Below are positions 25,301-34,545 of a stretch of DNA of 64,000 bases, one piece after another. This DNA comes from Streptomyces curacoi (GTDB lineage: Bacteria > Actinomycetota > Actinomycetes > Streptomycetales > Streptomycetaceae): positions 820,226 to 884,225 of the forward strand of contig NZ_KQ947984.1 of NCBI RefSeq assembly GCF_001513975.1, in the 5' to 3' direction. Made by a program: the position numbers and the translations under genes. A model generated the notes under the pieces. It ran no database searches. It was not told where the DNA came from and saw only the letters and a program-made list of their open reading frames with translations. Every line of letters starts with the position of its first letter. The first letter of the stretch is position 1.

Positions 25301-26502
25301 ACGGCCTGCTCGCCTACGTCAGCTGTACGGTGCTGTGGCTCGGCCTGGTGGTGAAGGCCCCGGACCTGATACGCCACCGGCACGACCCCTATCTGCGCAC
25401 CATCTGCGCGGTGCTGGGCCTGGCCGGGCTCTGCTTCTTCCTCGGCTCCCCGCCCACGGTCGGCGCCGTCAACCGCCTCACCGGCATCCCCAACCTGGCG
25501 GCACCGCTGACGTACGCGGCGATCACCGCGTACAGCGCCGCCTCCCAGATCCTGGTAGCCCTCTGGCGCGGCGGACCGGGCGTGCACCGGACCGCCCGCC
25601 GCTGGGCTCTCGCCTACGCCGGTGTGGTCCTCGGTATCGCGACGCTGTTCGTGCTGGGCGAGGCCCCGGTGGAGCGCCGTACGGATCTGGACACCTACTA
25701 CGCGACCACGCCGTATCTGCGCGAGATGATCGTGCTCTATCTGGCCGGCCATCTCACCGCCGTCACCATCACCGTGGTGTCGGCGCTGCGCTGGGCCCGT
25801 GAGGTGCGCGGCCGGCTGCGCGCGGGGCTGATCACGCTGGGCGCGGGCGCCCTGTGCGGCGCCGGGTACAGCCTGTCCAAGCTCGTCGCCGTGGCCGCCC
25901 GCTGGTCCGGGCGCGACTGGTCGGCGCTCGGTACGCACGTCGCCCAGTCGGCGGCCGGTCTGGGCGCGCTGCTGACGGTCGTCGGGGTCCTGATACCGCT
26001 GGCCGGACCCCGGCTGACGGAGTGGCGGCGGGCCTGGCGGACGTACGTGCGCCTGGCGCCCCTGGAGTGCGAACTGGACGACATCCTCGCCCGCCGTTCC
26101 CTGCGCGTACCGCGCCCTCGCTGGTCCTCCCCCGTCACCAGGCTGATCTGGCGCCAGACGAGCATCCACAACGCGCTCAGCCACCTGGACGCCTACGTCG
26201 ACCGGGAGTTGTACGACGAGACACTCCGCGCCGCCCTGCGCGCGACGGGCGATCCGGAACGGGCGGCGGCCACGGCCTGGGCGGCGGTGATCGCGGCCGC
26301 GGCCCGGGGCGAGGGCTCGGTACGGGTGCGGATCCCGATGCCGCCTGGCGAGCCGGCCGGTGAGTCGCAGTGGTTCCAGGAGCGGGCACCCCGCCCGGAC
26401 GCGCTCGTGCGCATCGCGGACGCGCTGGCCACCTCGCCGCTCGTCCGCACGGCCATGGCCAGAGCGAGGACGATGGCCACGGAACGGAGTTCCCCCGTAT
26501 GA
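25297..26502 (+). CDS. Multi-pass membrane protein, MAB_1171c family (paralogue 2)
   Basis: 401 residues. Hydrophobic helices fill residues about 1-250 and a cytoplasmic-type helical tail follows. VNRLTGIPNLAAPLTY and DLDTYYATTPYLREMIVLYL are the family blocks. It is coupled by 4-base overlaps both to the protease upstream and to paralogue 3 downstream, which suggests the three proteins form a complex. Substrate or ligand unknown. Confidence 0.8.
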   Translation: MNGLLAYVSCTVLWLGLVVKAPDLIRHRHDPYLRTICAVLGLAGLCFFLGSPPTVGAVNRLTGIPNLAAPLTYAAITAYSAASQILVALWRGGPGVHRTARRWALAYAGVVLGIATLFVLGEAPVERRTDLDTYYATTPYLREMIVLYLAGHLTAVTITVVSALRWAREVRGRLRAGLITLGAGALCGAGYSLSKLVAVAARWSGRDWSALGTHVAQSAAGLGALLTVVGVLIPLAGPRLTEWRRAWRTYVRLAPLECELDDILARRSLRVPRPRWSSPVTRLIWRQTSIHNALSHLDAYVDRELYDETLRAALRATGDPERAAATAWAAVIAAAARGEGSVRVRIPMPPGEPAGESQWFQERAPRPDALVRIADALATSPLVRTAMARARTMATERSSPV

Positions 26503-27656
26503 GCCTCGTCGTCTATCTGGCGGCCGGTGCCCTCGCGCTGTCCGCCGCCGTGCTGTTCCGGCGGCCGCGTACGACCGCCGGGAAGCCGTCGGCCCTGCGC
26601 AACCCGCTGACCGTGTCCACCTGTGTGGCGATCGCGCTCGGCGCCGTGGTGTTCCTCTGCTCGGCACCGATGACCCTGGCCGCCGTCAACGACCTCACCG
26701 GCATCCCCAACTTCGGCGCCCCGCTGACCTACGGCCTGCTCTCCGCGTACAGCTGCTCGCTGCTCATCCTGCTGATCAACTGGCGGGGCGGGCCGCGCGA
26801 GCGGGTGCGGCGGCTGGTGCTGCGCAGCATCGCCGCGTACGGACCACTGATCGTCGCCATCGTCGTGCTGTTCGCGCTGGCGGACGCGCGGGTGGAGCGG
26901 CTGACCGACCTCGACACCTACTACGCCAACACGCCCTACATGCGCGAGATGATCGTGCTCTATCTGCTCGGGCACAGCGCGGTGATGGTGGCGATGGCCG
27001 TGGTGTGCGTGCGCTGGGGCCGGGAGGTCACCGGGCTGCTCAGGACCGGCCTGCGGCTGATCTTCGTCGGGGCGCTGGTGGACGTGGTGGGATTCCAGCT
27101 GGCCAAGTACACGGCCGTGGTCGCCCGTTGGACGGGCCACGACCTGGACTTCCTCTCCACGAAGGTCGCTCCGCCGATGGCCTCGCTGGCCGCGCTGATC
27201 TGTTCCGCCGGCTTCGTGCTGCCGAGGCTGCTGCCGGCTGCCGTGGGGCACTGGCGCGGCCTGCGCGACTACCGGAAGCTGGACCCGCTGTGGCTGCGGG
27301 TGGGGTTCGTCTCCACGGCCCCCAAGCCGCCCGCGTCCTGGTGGCAGCTGCCGGAGGAGCGGCTGCACTGGCGCGAGGTCGCCATCCACGACGCCCTGCT
27401 GGCGCTGGCGCCGTACTTCGACGACCGGGTGCGCGAGCGGGCGCTGTCGGCGGCCCTGGGCGACGGCCGCTCCGCGCACGAGGCGCGGGTTGCCGCGGAG
27501 GCGGCCATGCTCGCCGCCGCGGCCCGCCGGGCGGCGGCGCGGGAGGAGCCGCTGCGCACTCCGAGCACCTACCGCCTGCACGCCACGGAGGTGTCCGGCG
27601 CGGGCGGGCTGGTGGAGTTGGCGCAGGCGCTGCGCGCTCCGCTGGAAGTGCCCTGA
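26499..27656 (+). CDS. Multi-pass membrane protein, MAB_1171c family (paralogue 3)
   Basis: 385 residues with the same layout as paralogues 1 and 2: about seven N-terminal helices, VNDLTGIPNFGAPLTY, DLDTYYANTPYMREMIVLYL, then a soluble tail of about 130 residues ending in STYRLHATEV. Over the conserved block it is closer to paralogue 1 than to paralogue 2, so the pair is not a recent duplication. It is last in the coupled unit; a gap of 289 bases follows. Confidence 0.8.
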   Translation: MSLVVYLAAGALALSAAVLFRRPRTTAGKPSALRNPLTVSTCVAIALGAVVFLCSAPMTLAAVNDLTGIPNFGAPLTYGLLSAYSCSLLILLINWRGGPRERVRRLVLRSIAAYGPLIVAIVVLFALADARVERLTDLDTYYANTPYMREMIVLYLLGHSAVMVAMAVVCVRWGREVTGLLRTGLRLIFVGALVDVVGFQLAKYTAVVARWTGHDLDFLSTKVAPPMASLAALICSAGFVLPRLLPAAVGHWRGLRDYRKLDPLWLRVGFVSTAPKPPASWWQLPEERLHWREVAIHDALLALAPYFDDRVRERALSAALGDGRSAHEARVAAEAAMLAAAARRAAAREEPLRTPSTYRLHATEVSGAGGLVELAQALRAPLEVP

Positions 27657-27945
27657 TTTCCCAGGCCGGTTGACCGGGGGCCGCGGGCACCGGGCGTGAA
27701 GGTACGGTGAGAGCCTTCCATGGCTGAGGGCCTGTGTGGCTTGATGCCTTTGGCGGGGACGCCGGGGCGGGTTGACGGCTGTGAGGGATGGTGGCTGTGT
27801 TACTGGAGGCCGCCCGGCTGGGAGCGCTCACGGCCGGGGGGCCAGGTGGCCGGCGTCCTTCACCGCTGAACGCCGCCGCGCTGGCCGAAAGTCGATGAAA
27901 GCCTTCATGGCCGGGGAGCCTTCATGCCTGAGTGCGAGGAGTCGC

Positions 27946-29346
27946 ATGTCGCGTAGAGCTGTCGTCATCGGTGCCGGCCTGGCCGGCATGCTGGCCGCGG
28001 CGGCCTTGTCCGCCGTCGCGGACGAAGTGGTCGTACTCGACCGCGACGAGCTGCCCGACGGGCCGGAGCACCGCAAGGGCCTCCCGCAGGGGCGCCACGC
28101 GCATCTCCTCATGGCAGGCGGCCTGGCCGCGATGGAGGACCTGGTGCCAGGGGTGAGCATGCGCAAGCATCTGCTCGCCGCGGGCGCGCAGGAGATAGCG
28201 CTCGCCTCGGGCATGGTCGCCCTCACCTCCGAGGGCTGGTTCCGGCGCTGGCGCCATCCCGGGCCGCAGATGCTGACGTGCACCCGGGCGCTGCTGGACT
28301 GGGCGATCCGGGGGGCCGTGCTGGCCCACACCGGGGTGGAGATCCGCAGGGCGCAGGCGCTGGAGCTGACGGGGTCCTGGCAACGGGTCACGGGGGTGCG
28401 CGTCTCGACCGCCGCCGGGGAGGAGGAGCTCGCGGCCGACTTCGTGGTGGACGCGAGCGGGCGTGGCTCACGGGCCGTCAAATGGCTCGCGGCGCTCGGT
28501 GTTTCGGACGTGCAGGAGAAGACGGTGGACGCCGGCCTGGTGAACGCCACCCGCCTCTACCGCACCCCCGAGGGCGCCGAACGCTTCCCCCTGACCATCG
28601 TGCAGGCCAATCCGTATCTGGGCCGGCCCGGCCGCAGCGGGATGGTGCTGCCCATCGAGGGCGGCCGCTGGATGGTGAGCCTCGCCGGCACGCGGGGCGG
28701 CGGCGAGCCGCCGTCGGACCCGGACGCCTTCCTGCGGTACACGCTGGACCTGCCCGACCCCATCGTGGGCCGGCTGATCTCCGGGGCCGAACCCCTCACC
28801 GACGTCCACGTCAGCCGCAGCACCAGCAATCACCGGCGGTACCTGGAGAAGACCCGCCACTGGCCCGAACGCCTCGTCGTCATCGGCGACGCCCTGGCCA
28901 CCTTCAACCCGGCCTACGGCCAGGGCATGTCGGTGGCGGCGCTGGGCGCCCAGGTCCTGAGCCGCGAGCTGCGGCGGGCGGGCCTCGCCGGGCCCGGGCT
29001 GGCCCGGCGCGTGCAGCGCGGGGCGGCAAGGTCGGTGGAGGCGGCGTGGACGATGGCCGTGAGCCAGGACGTCTGGTTCCCCGGGACCCGGGGCGGCTCA
29101 CCCGGGGTCGCGGACCGCCTGGTCACCGCCTACACCCGCCGCATGATCCGCACGGCGACGGGCTCGTACAGCGCGGCGTCGGCGGTCTGGGACGTGACGA
29201 GCCTGACGACGGGTCCGACACGACTGCTCCGGCCCTCGACGGTACTGGCGACACTGAGCGGACCGCCGTTGCCGGCGGCGGTGGGAGCGCCGTTGACGGA
29301 GGAGGAACGGGGGATCCTGCGCGAGCTGGACCGGACAGACCACTGA
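27946..29346 (+). CDS. FAD-dependent oxidoreductase/monooxygenase
   Basis: 466 residues from ATG 27946, preceded by GCGAGGAG. The Rossmann FAD site is RRAVVIGAGLAGMLAAAALS, residues 3-22, and a later WPERLVVIGDALATFNPAYG holds the GD motif that binds the FAD ribityl chain; DFVVDASGRGSRAVKWL lies between them. It resembles FAD hydroxylase/geranylgeranyl-reductase-like proteins that often follow ImmA/MAB_1171c genes. Substrate unknown. No NADPH-binding motif is obvious. It is followed by a long repeat block rather than another gene. Confidence 0.8.
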   Translation: MSRRAVVIGAGLAGMLAAAALSAVADEVVVLDRDELPDGPEHRKGLPQGRHAHLLMAGGLAAMEDLVPGVSMRKHLLAAGAQEIALASGMVALTSEGWFRRWRHPGPQMLTCTRALLDWAIRGAVLAHTGVEIRRAQALELTGSWQRVTGVRVSTAAGEEELAADFVVDASGRGSRAVKWLAALGVSDVQEKTVDAGLVNATRLYRTPEGAERFPLTIVQANPYLGRPGRSGMVLPIEGGRWMVSLAGTRGGGEPPSDPDAFLRYTLDLPDPIVGRLISGAEPLTDVHVSRSTSNHRRYLEKTRHWPERLVVIGDALATFNPAYGQGMSVAALGAQVLSRELRRAGLAGPGLARRVQRGAARSVEAAWTMAVSQDVWFPGTRGGSPGVADRLVTAYTRRMIRTATGSYSAASAVWDVTSLTTGPTRLLRPSTVLATLSGPPLPAAVGAPLTEEERGILRELDRTDH

Positions 29347-29389
29347 GCCCGGGCAGGGATGCCGGCCCCGCCCTCACCTCCTGGTCCGG

Positions 29390-30100
29390 AGCTTGGCCAG
29401 CGGGTCTGCGGGGCACGCCTTGGCCAGCCGGTCGGCTTGGAGCGCGCCCCGGTCGCCGGTCCAGGTGAGCGCACCTGGCCAACCGTGCCACCTTGGGCCC
29501 GCCCCGGCCAGCCGGTCGCCGTGGAGCGCGCGCCGGTCAGGCGGGCTGCCTTTGGCTCGCCCCAGCCAGCCGGGCCGCCTAGAGCACGCCCAGCCAACCG
29601 GCCGCCCGGAAGCCCGCCCCGGTCAACCGGTCTCCGTGGAGCCCGCCCCGGCCAGGCGGGCTGCCTTTGCCTCGCCCCGGCCAACCGGGCCGCCCGGAAA
29701 CCCACCCGAGTCCGCCAGCCTCCCAGAACACGCCCCAGCCAGCCGGGCCACCTAGAGCAGCCCCAGCCAACCGGCCGCCCGGAAGCCCGCCCCGGTCAAC
29801 CGGTCTCCGTGGAGCCCGCCCCGGTCAGCCGGGCTGCCTTTGGCTCGCCCCGGCCAGCCGGACCGCCCGGAAACCCACCCGAGTCCGCCAGCCTCCCAGA
29901 ACACGCCCCAGCCAGCCGGGCCGCCTTGAGCTCGCCCCGCCAACCGGCCGCCCGGAAGCCCGCCCCGGTCAGCCGGTCTCCGGGGAGCGCGCCCGGTCAG
30001 GCGGCCTCCCCAAGCCGAACCGGCTCGCCAATCTCCCCAGCGCACGCGCCAGCCAGCCGGGCCTCTCTGCGGCACGCCCGGTCAGCCGGCCTCCCCGGCC
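29390..30100. repeat. GC-rich tandem repeat block, period about 174 bp with shorter sub-repeats
   Basis: The string CCAACCGGCCGCCCGGAAGC recurs at about 29594, 29767 and 29941, giving a period of 173-174 bp. Within it, units like GCCCCGGCCAGCCGG repeat every 30-45 bases. Long frames exist on both strands but encode only P/A/R/S or G/W-rich repeats without a ribosome-binding site, so I treat it as non-coding. It fills the whole gap between the convergent oxidoreductase and lactonase genes. Confidence 0.7.
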
Positions 30101-30109
30101 CCATCCCCC

Positions 30110-30961
30110 TCAGCCCGCGAACGCGGGCTGGGCCAGGCCCTTCCCCGCGCCCGGGACGACCAGGAGGGACCCCGCCAGGGGAGGGGGCGACGTCAGGCCG
30201 ACACGGGCCGTCGTGATGTACAGGTCGGTCAGGCCGGGGCCGGCGAACGCGCAGGCCGTCACTCGGGGTACCGGGAGCGGGATCACCCGGTCCAGTTCGC
30301 CGGCCGGTGTGTAGCGGCGTACCGCCGCGCCCTCCCACAGGGCCACCCAGACGCAGCCGTCGGCATCGACGGTGAGGCCGTCGGGGAAACCCGCGCCCTC
30401 TTCGATCTCCACCAGCGGGCGCCTGTTCACGGCCCGTCCGTCCGCGTAGTCGAAGACATCGATTCGGCGGGTCGGCGAGTCGATGTAGTACATCAGCCGG
30501 CCGTCCGGGCTCCAGCCGGTGCCGTTGCTCACCGCCACGTCGTCGAGGATCACCTCGACCGAGCCGTCACCGGTGATCCGGGACAGGGTGCCGCCGCCCG
30601 GCGCCTCGTCGTAGCGCATGGTGCCCGCCCACAGGGAGCCGTCGGGGGCGACGGCGGCGTCGTTGGCGCGGCGGCCGGGGACGGGCTCGTGGTGCAGCCA
30701 GCGGAAGGTGTCGTCCGCGTCCAGCAGCCCCACGCCGTCCCGGAGATTGAGGACGAGGCCGCCGCCGGTGCGCGGCTTGACGGCGCCGATGTGCTGGGGC
30801 GTCGTACGGACCGTGCGGGCGCCGGAGACGGGGTCGTACGTGTGGATCCGGGACCCCAGGATGTCGATCCAGATGAGCCGGCCGCGCTCCGGGTCCCAGG
30901 TCGGGCCCTCGCCGAGCTCCGCCTCGGCCCGTACCGCCACCTCGTACGCCGTCGCCGTCAT
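30110..30961 (-). CDS. SMP-30/gluconolactonase-type sugar lactonase
   Basis: 283 residues from ATG 30961. A six-bladed propeller of the regucalcin/SGL family: AELGEGPTWDPERGRLIWID (first metal-ligand glutamate), RRANDAAVAPDGSLWAGTM (Asn/Asp ligands), SNGTGWSPDGRLMYYIDS and FPDGLTVDADGCVWVALW. It hydrolyses aldonolactones in oxidative sugar catabolism; the exact sugar is not readable. The start overlaps the stop of the IclR regulator by four bases, so the pair is one operon. Confidence 0.92.
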   Translation of the reverse strand: MTATAYEVAVRAEAELGEGPTWDPERGRLIWIDILGSRIHTYDPVSGARTVRTTPQHIGAVKPRTGGGLVLNLRDGVGLLDADDTFRWLHHEPVPGRRANDAAVAPDGSLWAGTMRYDEAPGGGTLSRITGDGSVEVILDDVAVSNGTGWSPDGRLMYYIDSPTRRIDVFDYADGRAVNRRPLVEIEEGAGFPDGLTVDADGCVWVALWEGAAVRRYTPAGELDRVIPLPVPRVTACAFAGPGLTDLYITTARVGLTSPPPLAGSLLVVPGAGKGLAQPAFAG

Positions 30962-31731
30962 GCCACGCTCCGGTGTCCGAGACGCTCCGACAATTCGGCG
31001 GCCCCCTTGGCGGCGAGCTGCTCCAGCTCGCCGCGGCGGTCCTCGCTCCAGCGGATCATGGGGACGGAGATGGAGAGGGCGGCGACGACCTGCCCGGTAC
31101 GGTCGCGCACCGGAGCGGCCACGCACGACACGTCCGGGTTGGACTCCCGGTTCTCGACGGCGATCCCCCGCTCCCGGATCTCGGCAAGGGCCTCGCGCAG
31201 GGCGCCGGGGTCGGTGATGCTGTTCGGAGTCATGGCGACGAGCTCGGCCTCGTCGGGAACGCGTACGGCGAGCTCGTGCTCGGGAAGGGAGGCCAGCAGC
31301 ATCTTCCCGACGGACGTGCAGTGGGCGGGCAGACGGCGCCCGGCAGCCGACACCATGCGCACCGCGTGGGTCGAGTCGACCTTGGCGATGTAGATGACGT
31401 CGGTGCCCTCCAGGATGGCCACGTGCACGGTCTCGTCGCAGGTCTCGGCGACGGACCGGGCGACCTGCTGCCCCTCGGCCGCGAGGTCGAGCTGCTCGGC
31501 GTAGCGGCTGCCGAGCTGGTAGGGCCGTACGCCGAGGCGGTACCGTCCCGGCTGACCCGGCACCGGGACGATGTACGACCGGGCGGCGAGCGTGGTGACC
31601 AGCTCGTGCACGGTGGTGCGCGGCAGCTGGAGCTTGCGCACGATGTCGGGGGCGGAGAGCGTGCCGTCCCCGTCGAGGAAGAGCTCGAGGATGTCGAGAG
31701 CCCGGGTCACGGCTGGTACGAGGCGTCCCAC
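30958..31731 (-). CDS. IclR-family transcriptional regulator
   Basis: 257 residues. The N-terminal winged helix (about 5-65) is ALDILELFLDGDGTLSAPDI then LQLPRTTVHELV. The C-terminal effector domain (about 80-250) has VHVAILEGTDVIYIAKVDST, CTSVGKMLLASLPEHEL and VSCVAAPVRDRTGQVVAALS. It probably controls itself and the lactonase gene it is coupled to, responding to a sugar acid or lactone. The palindrome described at 31763-31805 is its likely operator. Confidence 0.93.
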   Translation of the reverse strand: MGRLVPAVTRALDILELFLDGDGTLSAPDIVRKLQLPRTTVHELVTTLAARSYIVPVPGQPGRYRLGVRPYQLGSRYAEQLDLAAEGQQVARSVAETCDETVHVAILEGTDVIYIAKVDSTHAVRMVSAAGRRLPAHCTSVGKMLLASLPEHELAVRVPDEAELVAMTPNSITDPGALREALAEIRERGIAVENRESNPDVSCVAAPVRDRTGQVVAALSISVPMIRWSEDRRGELEQLAAKGAAELSERLGHRSVA

Positions 31732-31762
31732 GTCCGGCCCCCTCCCTTGGATATCAGTGAGG

Positions 31763-31833
31763 CTGTGTTCGAAATTTCAACAGCCGATCGGAATAACGAA
31801 CACAGGCTACTCAAAGTGTGTTTGCCCCGGCAA
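31763..31833 (-). promoter_or_regulatory. IclR/lactonase promoter with long inverted repeat
   Basis: CTGTGTTCG (31763-31771) and CGAACACAG (31797-31805) are perfect 9-bp arms 25 bases apart, with GAAATTTC inside. On the minus strand TTGCCG (31833-31828), 18 bases and TAGCCT (31809-31804) form a plausible promoter, so the repeat overlaps the -10 and the start site. This fits autoregulation. Confidence 0.6.
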
Positions 31834-31951
31834 TGGTCAAGCGCGGACCAGCTCGAAAGCTCCGCAGACGGGGCGCACGGCCAGTACCGTTCCCCGTGTG
31901 CGGTAGGTCACAACCTGCCGTGCGGGGAGACACCTGGGGGTGGGGGGTTCT

Positions 31952-34006
31952 GTGCAGGAAATGATCAAGGGCTCGAACGTGGCGCTGACAGCCCTGAGCG
32001 AAGACGTCGGAACGGTGATCGTCAGCCTGGGCTGGGCCAGCCCGACCGGTGAGGGCGACGCGGACGTGTCCGTCTTACTGCTGGACACGAACGGAAAGGT
32101 CCGCAGCGACGCCGACTTCTACTTCTACAACAATCCGGTGGCCGCCGACGGCAGCGTGCAGCTCCTGGGGAAGACACCGACGCAGGACGGCAACGAGGAC
32201 CGGATCAGCTTCGATCTGACAGCGGTCCCGCCCGATGTCGAGCGGATCGTCGTGGCCGCGAGCCGGTACGGCGAAGCCCGCTTCGGAGAACTGGAGAACC
32301 TGCAGGTGAGGCTGGCCGACGCGGCCGGTGAGAGCCTCCTCCGGTTCGCCATCGACGACGCCGCCGAGGTGAGCGCGATCATCTTCGGCGAGTTGTACCG
32401 GCGCGGGGAGGACTGGAAGTTCCGTGCCGTCGGCCAGGGCTACGACACCGGTCTGGCCGGCCTGGCGACGGACTTCGGGGTCGACATCGACGACGACGCG
32501 GCCGAGGAGGAGGCGCAGGCCGGGGTGGTGGCGGAGCCCGGGGTGGAGGCGGAGCTTCGGGTGGAAGTGGCTGCGGCCACCGCGCCGGCGACGCTGGAGG
32601 CGGTCCCGGCTCCCCGCCGCCCGGACACCGCCGAGGCCGGGCCGGTGAGGCGGACGGCCGCTCCTGCCCCGCGGCCCCGTACGGCGAAGAAGAAGGTCAC
32701 CCTGCCCCCGACGACCAGGAAGTCACTGGCGGAGAACGAGTCCTGGAAGGAGGCCAGGCTCTTCCCTGTCTCCGTCCTCAAGAGCGACCGCGACCGGGAG
32801 ATGCGTGCCACCTCGGTGCTGTTGTCCGTGATGGCGCAGGTACCGGAGTTCGGCAGGCGGCTCACGGCCCCCTTCGGTGCGCCGGCGGGCCGGATGGAAA
32901 CGTTCACCGAAGTCTCGCTGCCGCACGGTGACACGCCACGCCGCCCCGACGGAGTGATCCGCGTCGAGCGAGCCGGCAAGCTGTGGACGGCGCTGGTGGA
33001 GACCAAGACCAACGGCAACTCCCTCAAGGCCGACCAGGTCCAGGCGTACATGGACATCGCGGCACGGCGTGGCTACGAGGCCGTGATCACGCTGTCGAAC
33101 GACGTCGCGCTGGAGGGCAGTCCGCTCGTCGACGTCAAGATCGACGGGCGGCGGAAGCACAAGGTGGCTCTGTGGCATCTGTCCTTGGCCGAGGTCGCCC
33201 ACCAGGCACAGATGTTGATCCGCCACGAGGGAGTCGGCAACGCGGCACACGCCTGGCTGCTTCAGGAGCTTCTGCACTACCTCCAGCACGAGAACTCCGG
33301 CTGCCACGGCTTCCAGAACATGGGCGCGGCGTGGGTCCCCGTTCGCAACGGCATCGACGACGAGACCCTGTGCCAGGGCGACCCGCGCGCCCTTGAGGTG
33401 GTGGAGAACTGGGAGCGCCTCATCCGTCAGGTGTGTCTCAGGCTCGGCGGCGAACTCGGGCAGAAGGTGCTGCCTGCTCAGCGTGCCAGGCGTGGGAGCG
33501 ACCCCGGAGCCCGCCGGGTTCAGCTGGCCGACCAGCTGTGCCGGGAAGGCAGGCTCCAGGCAGAGCTTCGTGTCGAGCAGGCCCCGGGCCTGCTCACGAT
33601 CGGCGCCGATCTGCGCACCGGCAGGCTGCGCACGTCCGTCGAGATCCCCGCCCCCGAGCAGGGCTATCCCCTGACCTGGGCCAAGCGTCTGATCCGCCAC
33701 CTCGCCGAGGCACCGGCGGACCTGCACGTCGAAACCCTGGTCGAAGGCGAGACCGGCGGCCCCCGAGGCACCCTGGAGCGCCTCCGCCCAGAACCGGCGG
33801 ACCTGCTCCCGAAGAACACCGCGACCCGGATCACCGGCTTCCGCCTGTCCCTCTTCAAGAGCATGGGAAGCACCCGGGGCAACGCCGAGTCCGGCTTCAT
33901 CCGCAGCGTGGACGACGCCGTGCACCGCTTCTATACGACAGTGGTGGTCCACCTGGACCGGCCCGCACCGCGACGAGCCACTCCGAAGGAGCCCGTCGGC
34001 ACGTAG
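31952..34006 (+). CDS. TerD-domain protein fused to a PD-(D/E)XK-like nuclease domain
   Basis: 684 residues from GTG 31952 (GGGGGG four bases upstream); GTG 31940 and ATG 31961 are alternatives. Residues about 1-175 are a TerD domain: MIKGSNVALTAL, VSLGWA, the calcium-type loop DADVSVLLLDTNG and SDADFYFYNNP. A linker of about 65 residues rich in Ala, Glu and Pro follows. Residues about 255-420 look like a restriction-endonuclease fold, with D333 in RRPDGVIRV and E350-T-K352 in ALVETKTNGN, i.e. D-x(16)-ExK. The remainder (about 420-684) is unrecognised. TerD proteins belong to stress and phage-resistance loci; a fused nuclease suggests a DNA-directed effector. It has no ter neighbours here. 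Confidence 0.75.
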   Translation: MQEMIKGSNVALTALSEDVGTVIVSLGWASPTGEGDADVSVLLLDTNGKVRSDADFYFYNNPVAADGSVQLLGKTPTQDGNEDRISFDLTAVPPDVERIVVAASRYGEARFGELENLQVRLADAAGESLLRFAIDDAAEVSAIIFGELYRRGEDWKFRAVGQGYDTGLAGLATDFGVDIDDDAAEEEAQAGVVAEPGVEAELRVEVAAATAPATLEAVPAPRRPDTAEAGPVRRTAAPAPRPRTAKKKVTLPPTTRKSLAENESWKEARLFPVSVLKSDRDREMRATSVLLSVMAQVPEFGRRLTAPFGAPAGRMETFTEVSLPHGDTPRRPDGVIRVERAGKLWTALVETKTNGNSLKADQVQAYMDIAARRGYEAVITLSNDVALEGSPLVDVKIDGRRKHKVALWHLSLAEVAHQAQMLIRHEGVGNAAHAWLLQELLHYLQHENSGCHGFQNMGAAWVPVRNGIDDETLCQGDPRALEVVENWERLIRQVCLRLGGELGQKVLPAQRARRGSDPGARRVQLADQLCREGRLQAELRVEQAPGLLTIGADLRTGRLRTSVEIPAPEQGYPLTWAKRLIRHLAEAPADLHVETLVEGETGGPRGTLERLRPEPADLLPKNTATRITGFRLSLFKSMGSTRGNAESGFIRSVDDAVHRFYTTVVVHLDRPAPRRATPKEPVGT

Positions 34007-34068
34007 CAGCGGACGGGACGGGCGCCGTCGTCGCACGGCCCCCGCCGCTGTCACCTCGGAACGCCGCC

Positions 34069-34545
34069 TCAGCTCAGAGGCTTCCCCGTGCGGACGTATG
34101 TCACGTCGAAGTCGGTCGCCCAGTCCACACCGTCGGACGACCGCTCCCAGCTGCCCTCCATCCGGTCGCCGTCGGCGCTGACCGTGGCGGTGAGGCGTTG
34201 GTGGAAGCCGGGGGCGGCGCGCCACTGGCGCCAGGTGCGGTCGGTCATGCTGCCGCGGTAGACGCGGGCCACGCCTCGGCCGTCGGCGTAGAGGACGGTG
34301 AATTCCTCGGCTGTGTCGTCGTAGCCGGTCAGGGCGACCGTGGGGAAGGGGGCGTGGGCGGCCCACTCGCCGGGGAGGGAGGTCCCGGCGTCGACGTCCG
34401 TGCGCTGGACGAGGAAGGCGCCGCCCTCCAGCCAGGCGAACTCCGTCCGGAAGGGTCCGGCGCTGCGGCCGGCGGCCCACATGTCCCACTCGCCCACCAG
34501 GATGTCCAGCTGCCGCAGGGCTGGGTGGGGTGTCGGTCGGCGCAT
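34069..34545 (-). CDS. DUF1579-like protein
   Basis: 158 residues from ATG 34545, preceded by GAGGAG. Contains HPALRQLDILVGEWDMWA, AWLEGGAFLVQRTDVDAG, VLYADGRGVARVY and EGSWERSSDGVDW, typical of the small beta-barrel DUF1579-type proteins that are common in Streptomyces. Their function is unknown, though a lipid- or small-ligand-binding barrel is likely. It is monocistronic and convergent with the TerD-nuclease gene. Confidence 0.8.
   Translation of the reverse strand: MRRPTPHPALRQLDILVGEWDMWAAGRSAGPFRTEFAWLEGGAFLVQRTDVDAGTSLPGEWAAHAPFPTVALTGYDDTAEEFTVLYADGRGVARVYRGSMTDRTWRQWRAAPGFHQRLTATVSADGDRMEGSWERSSDGVDWATDFDVTYVRTGKPLS

Noticed and set aside
29359..30216. 285-codon plus-strand frame through the repeat block
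   Set aside because: It encodes only Pro/Ala/Arg/Ser repeats, has no ribosome-binding site, and the opposite strand is equally open. The repeat itself explains the openness.
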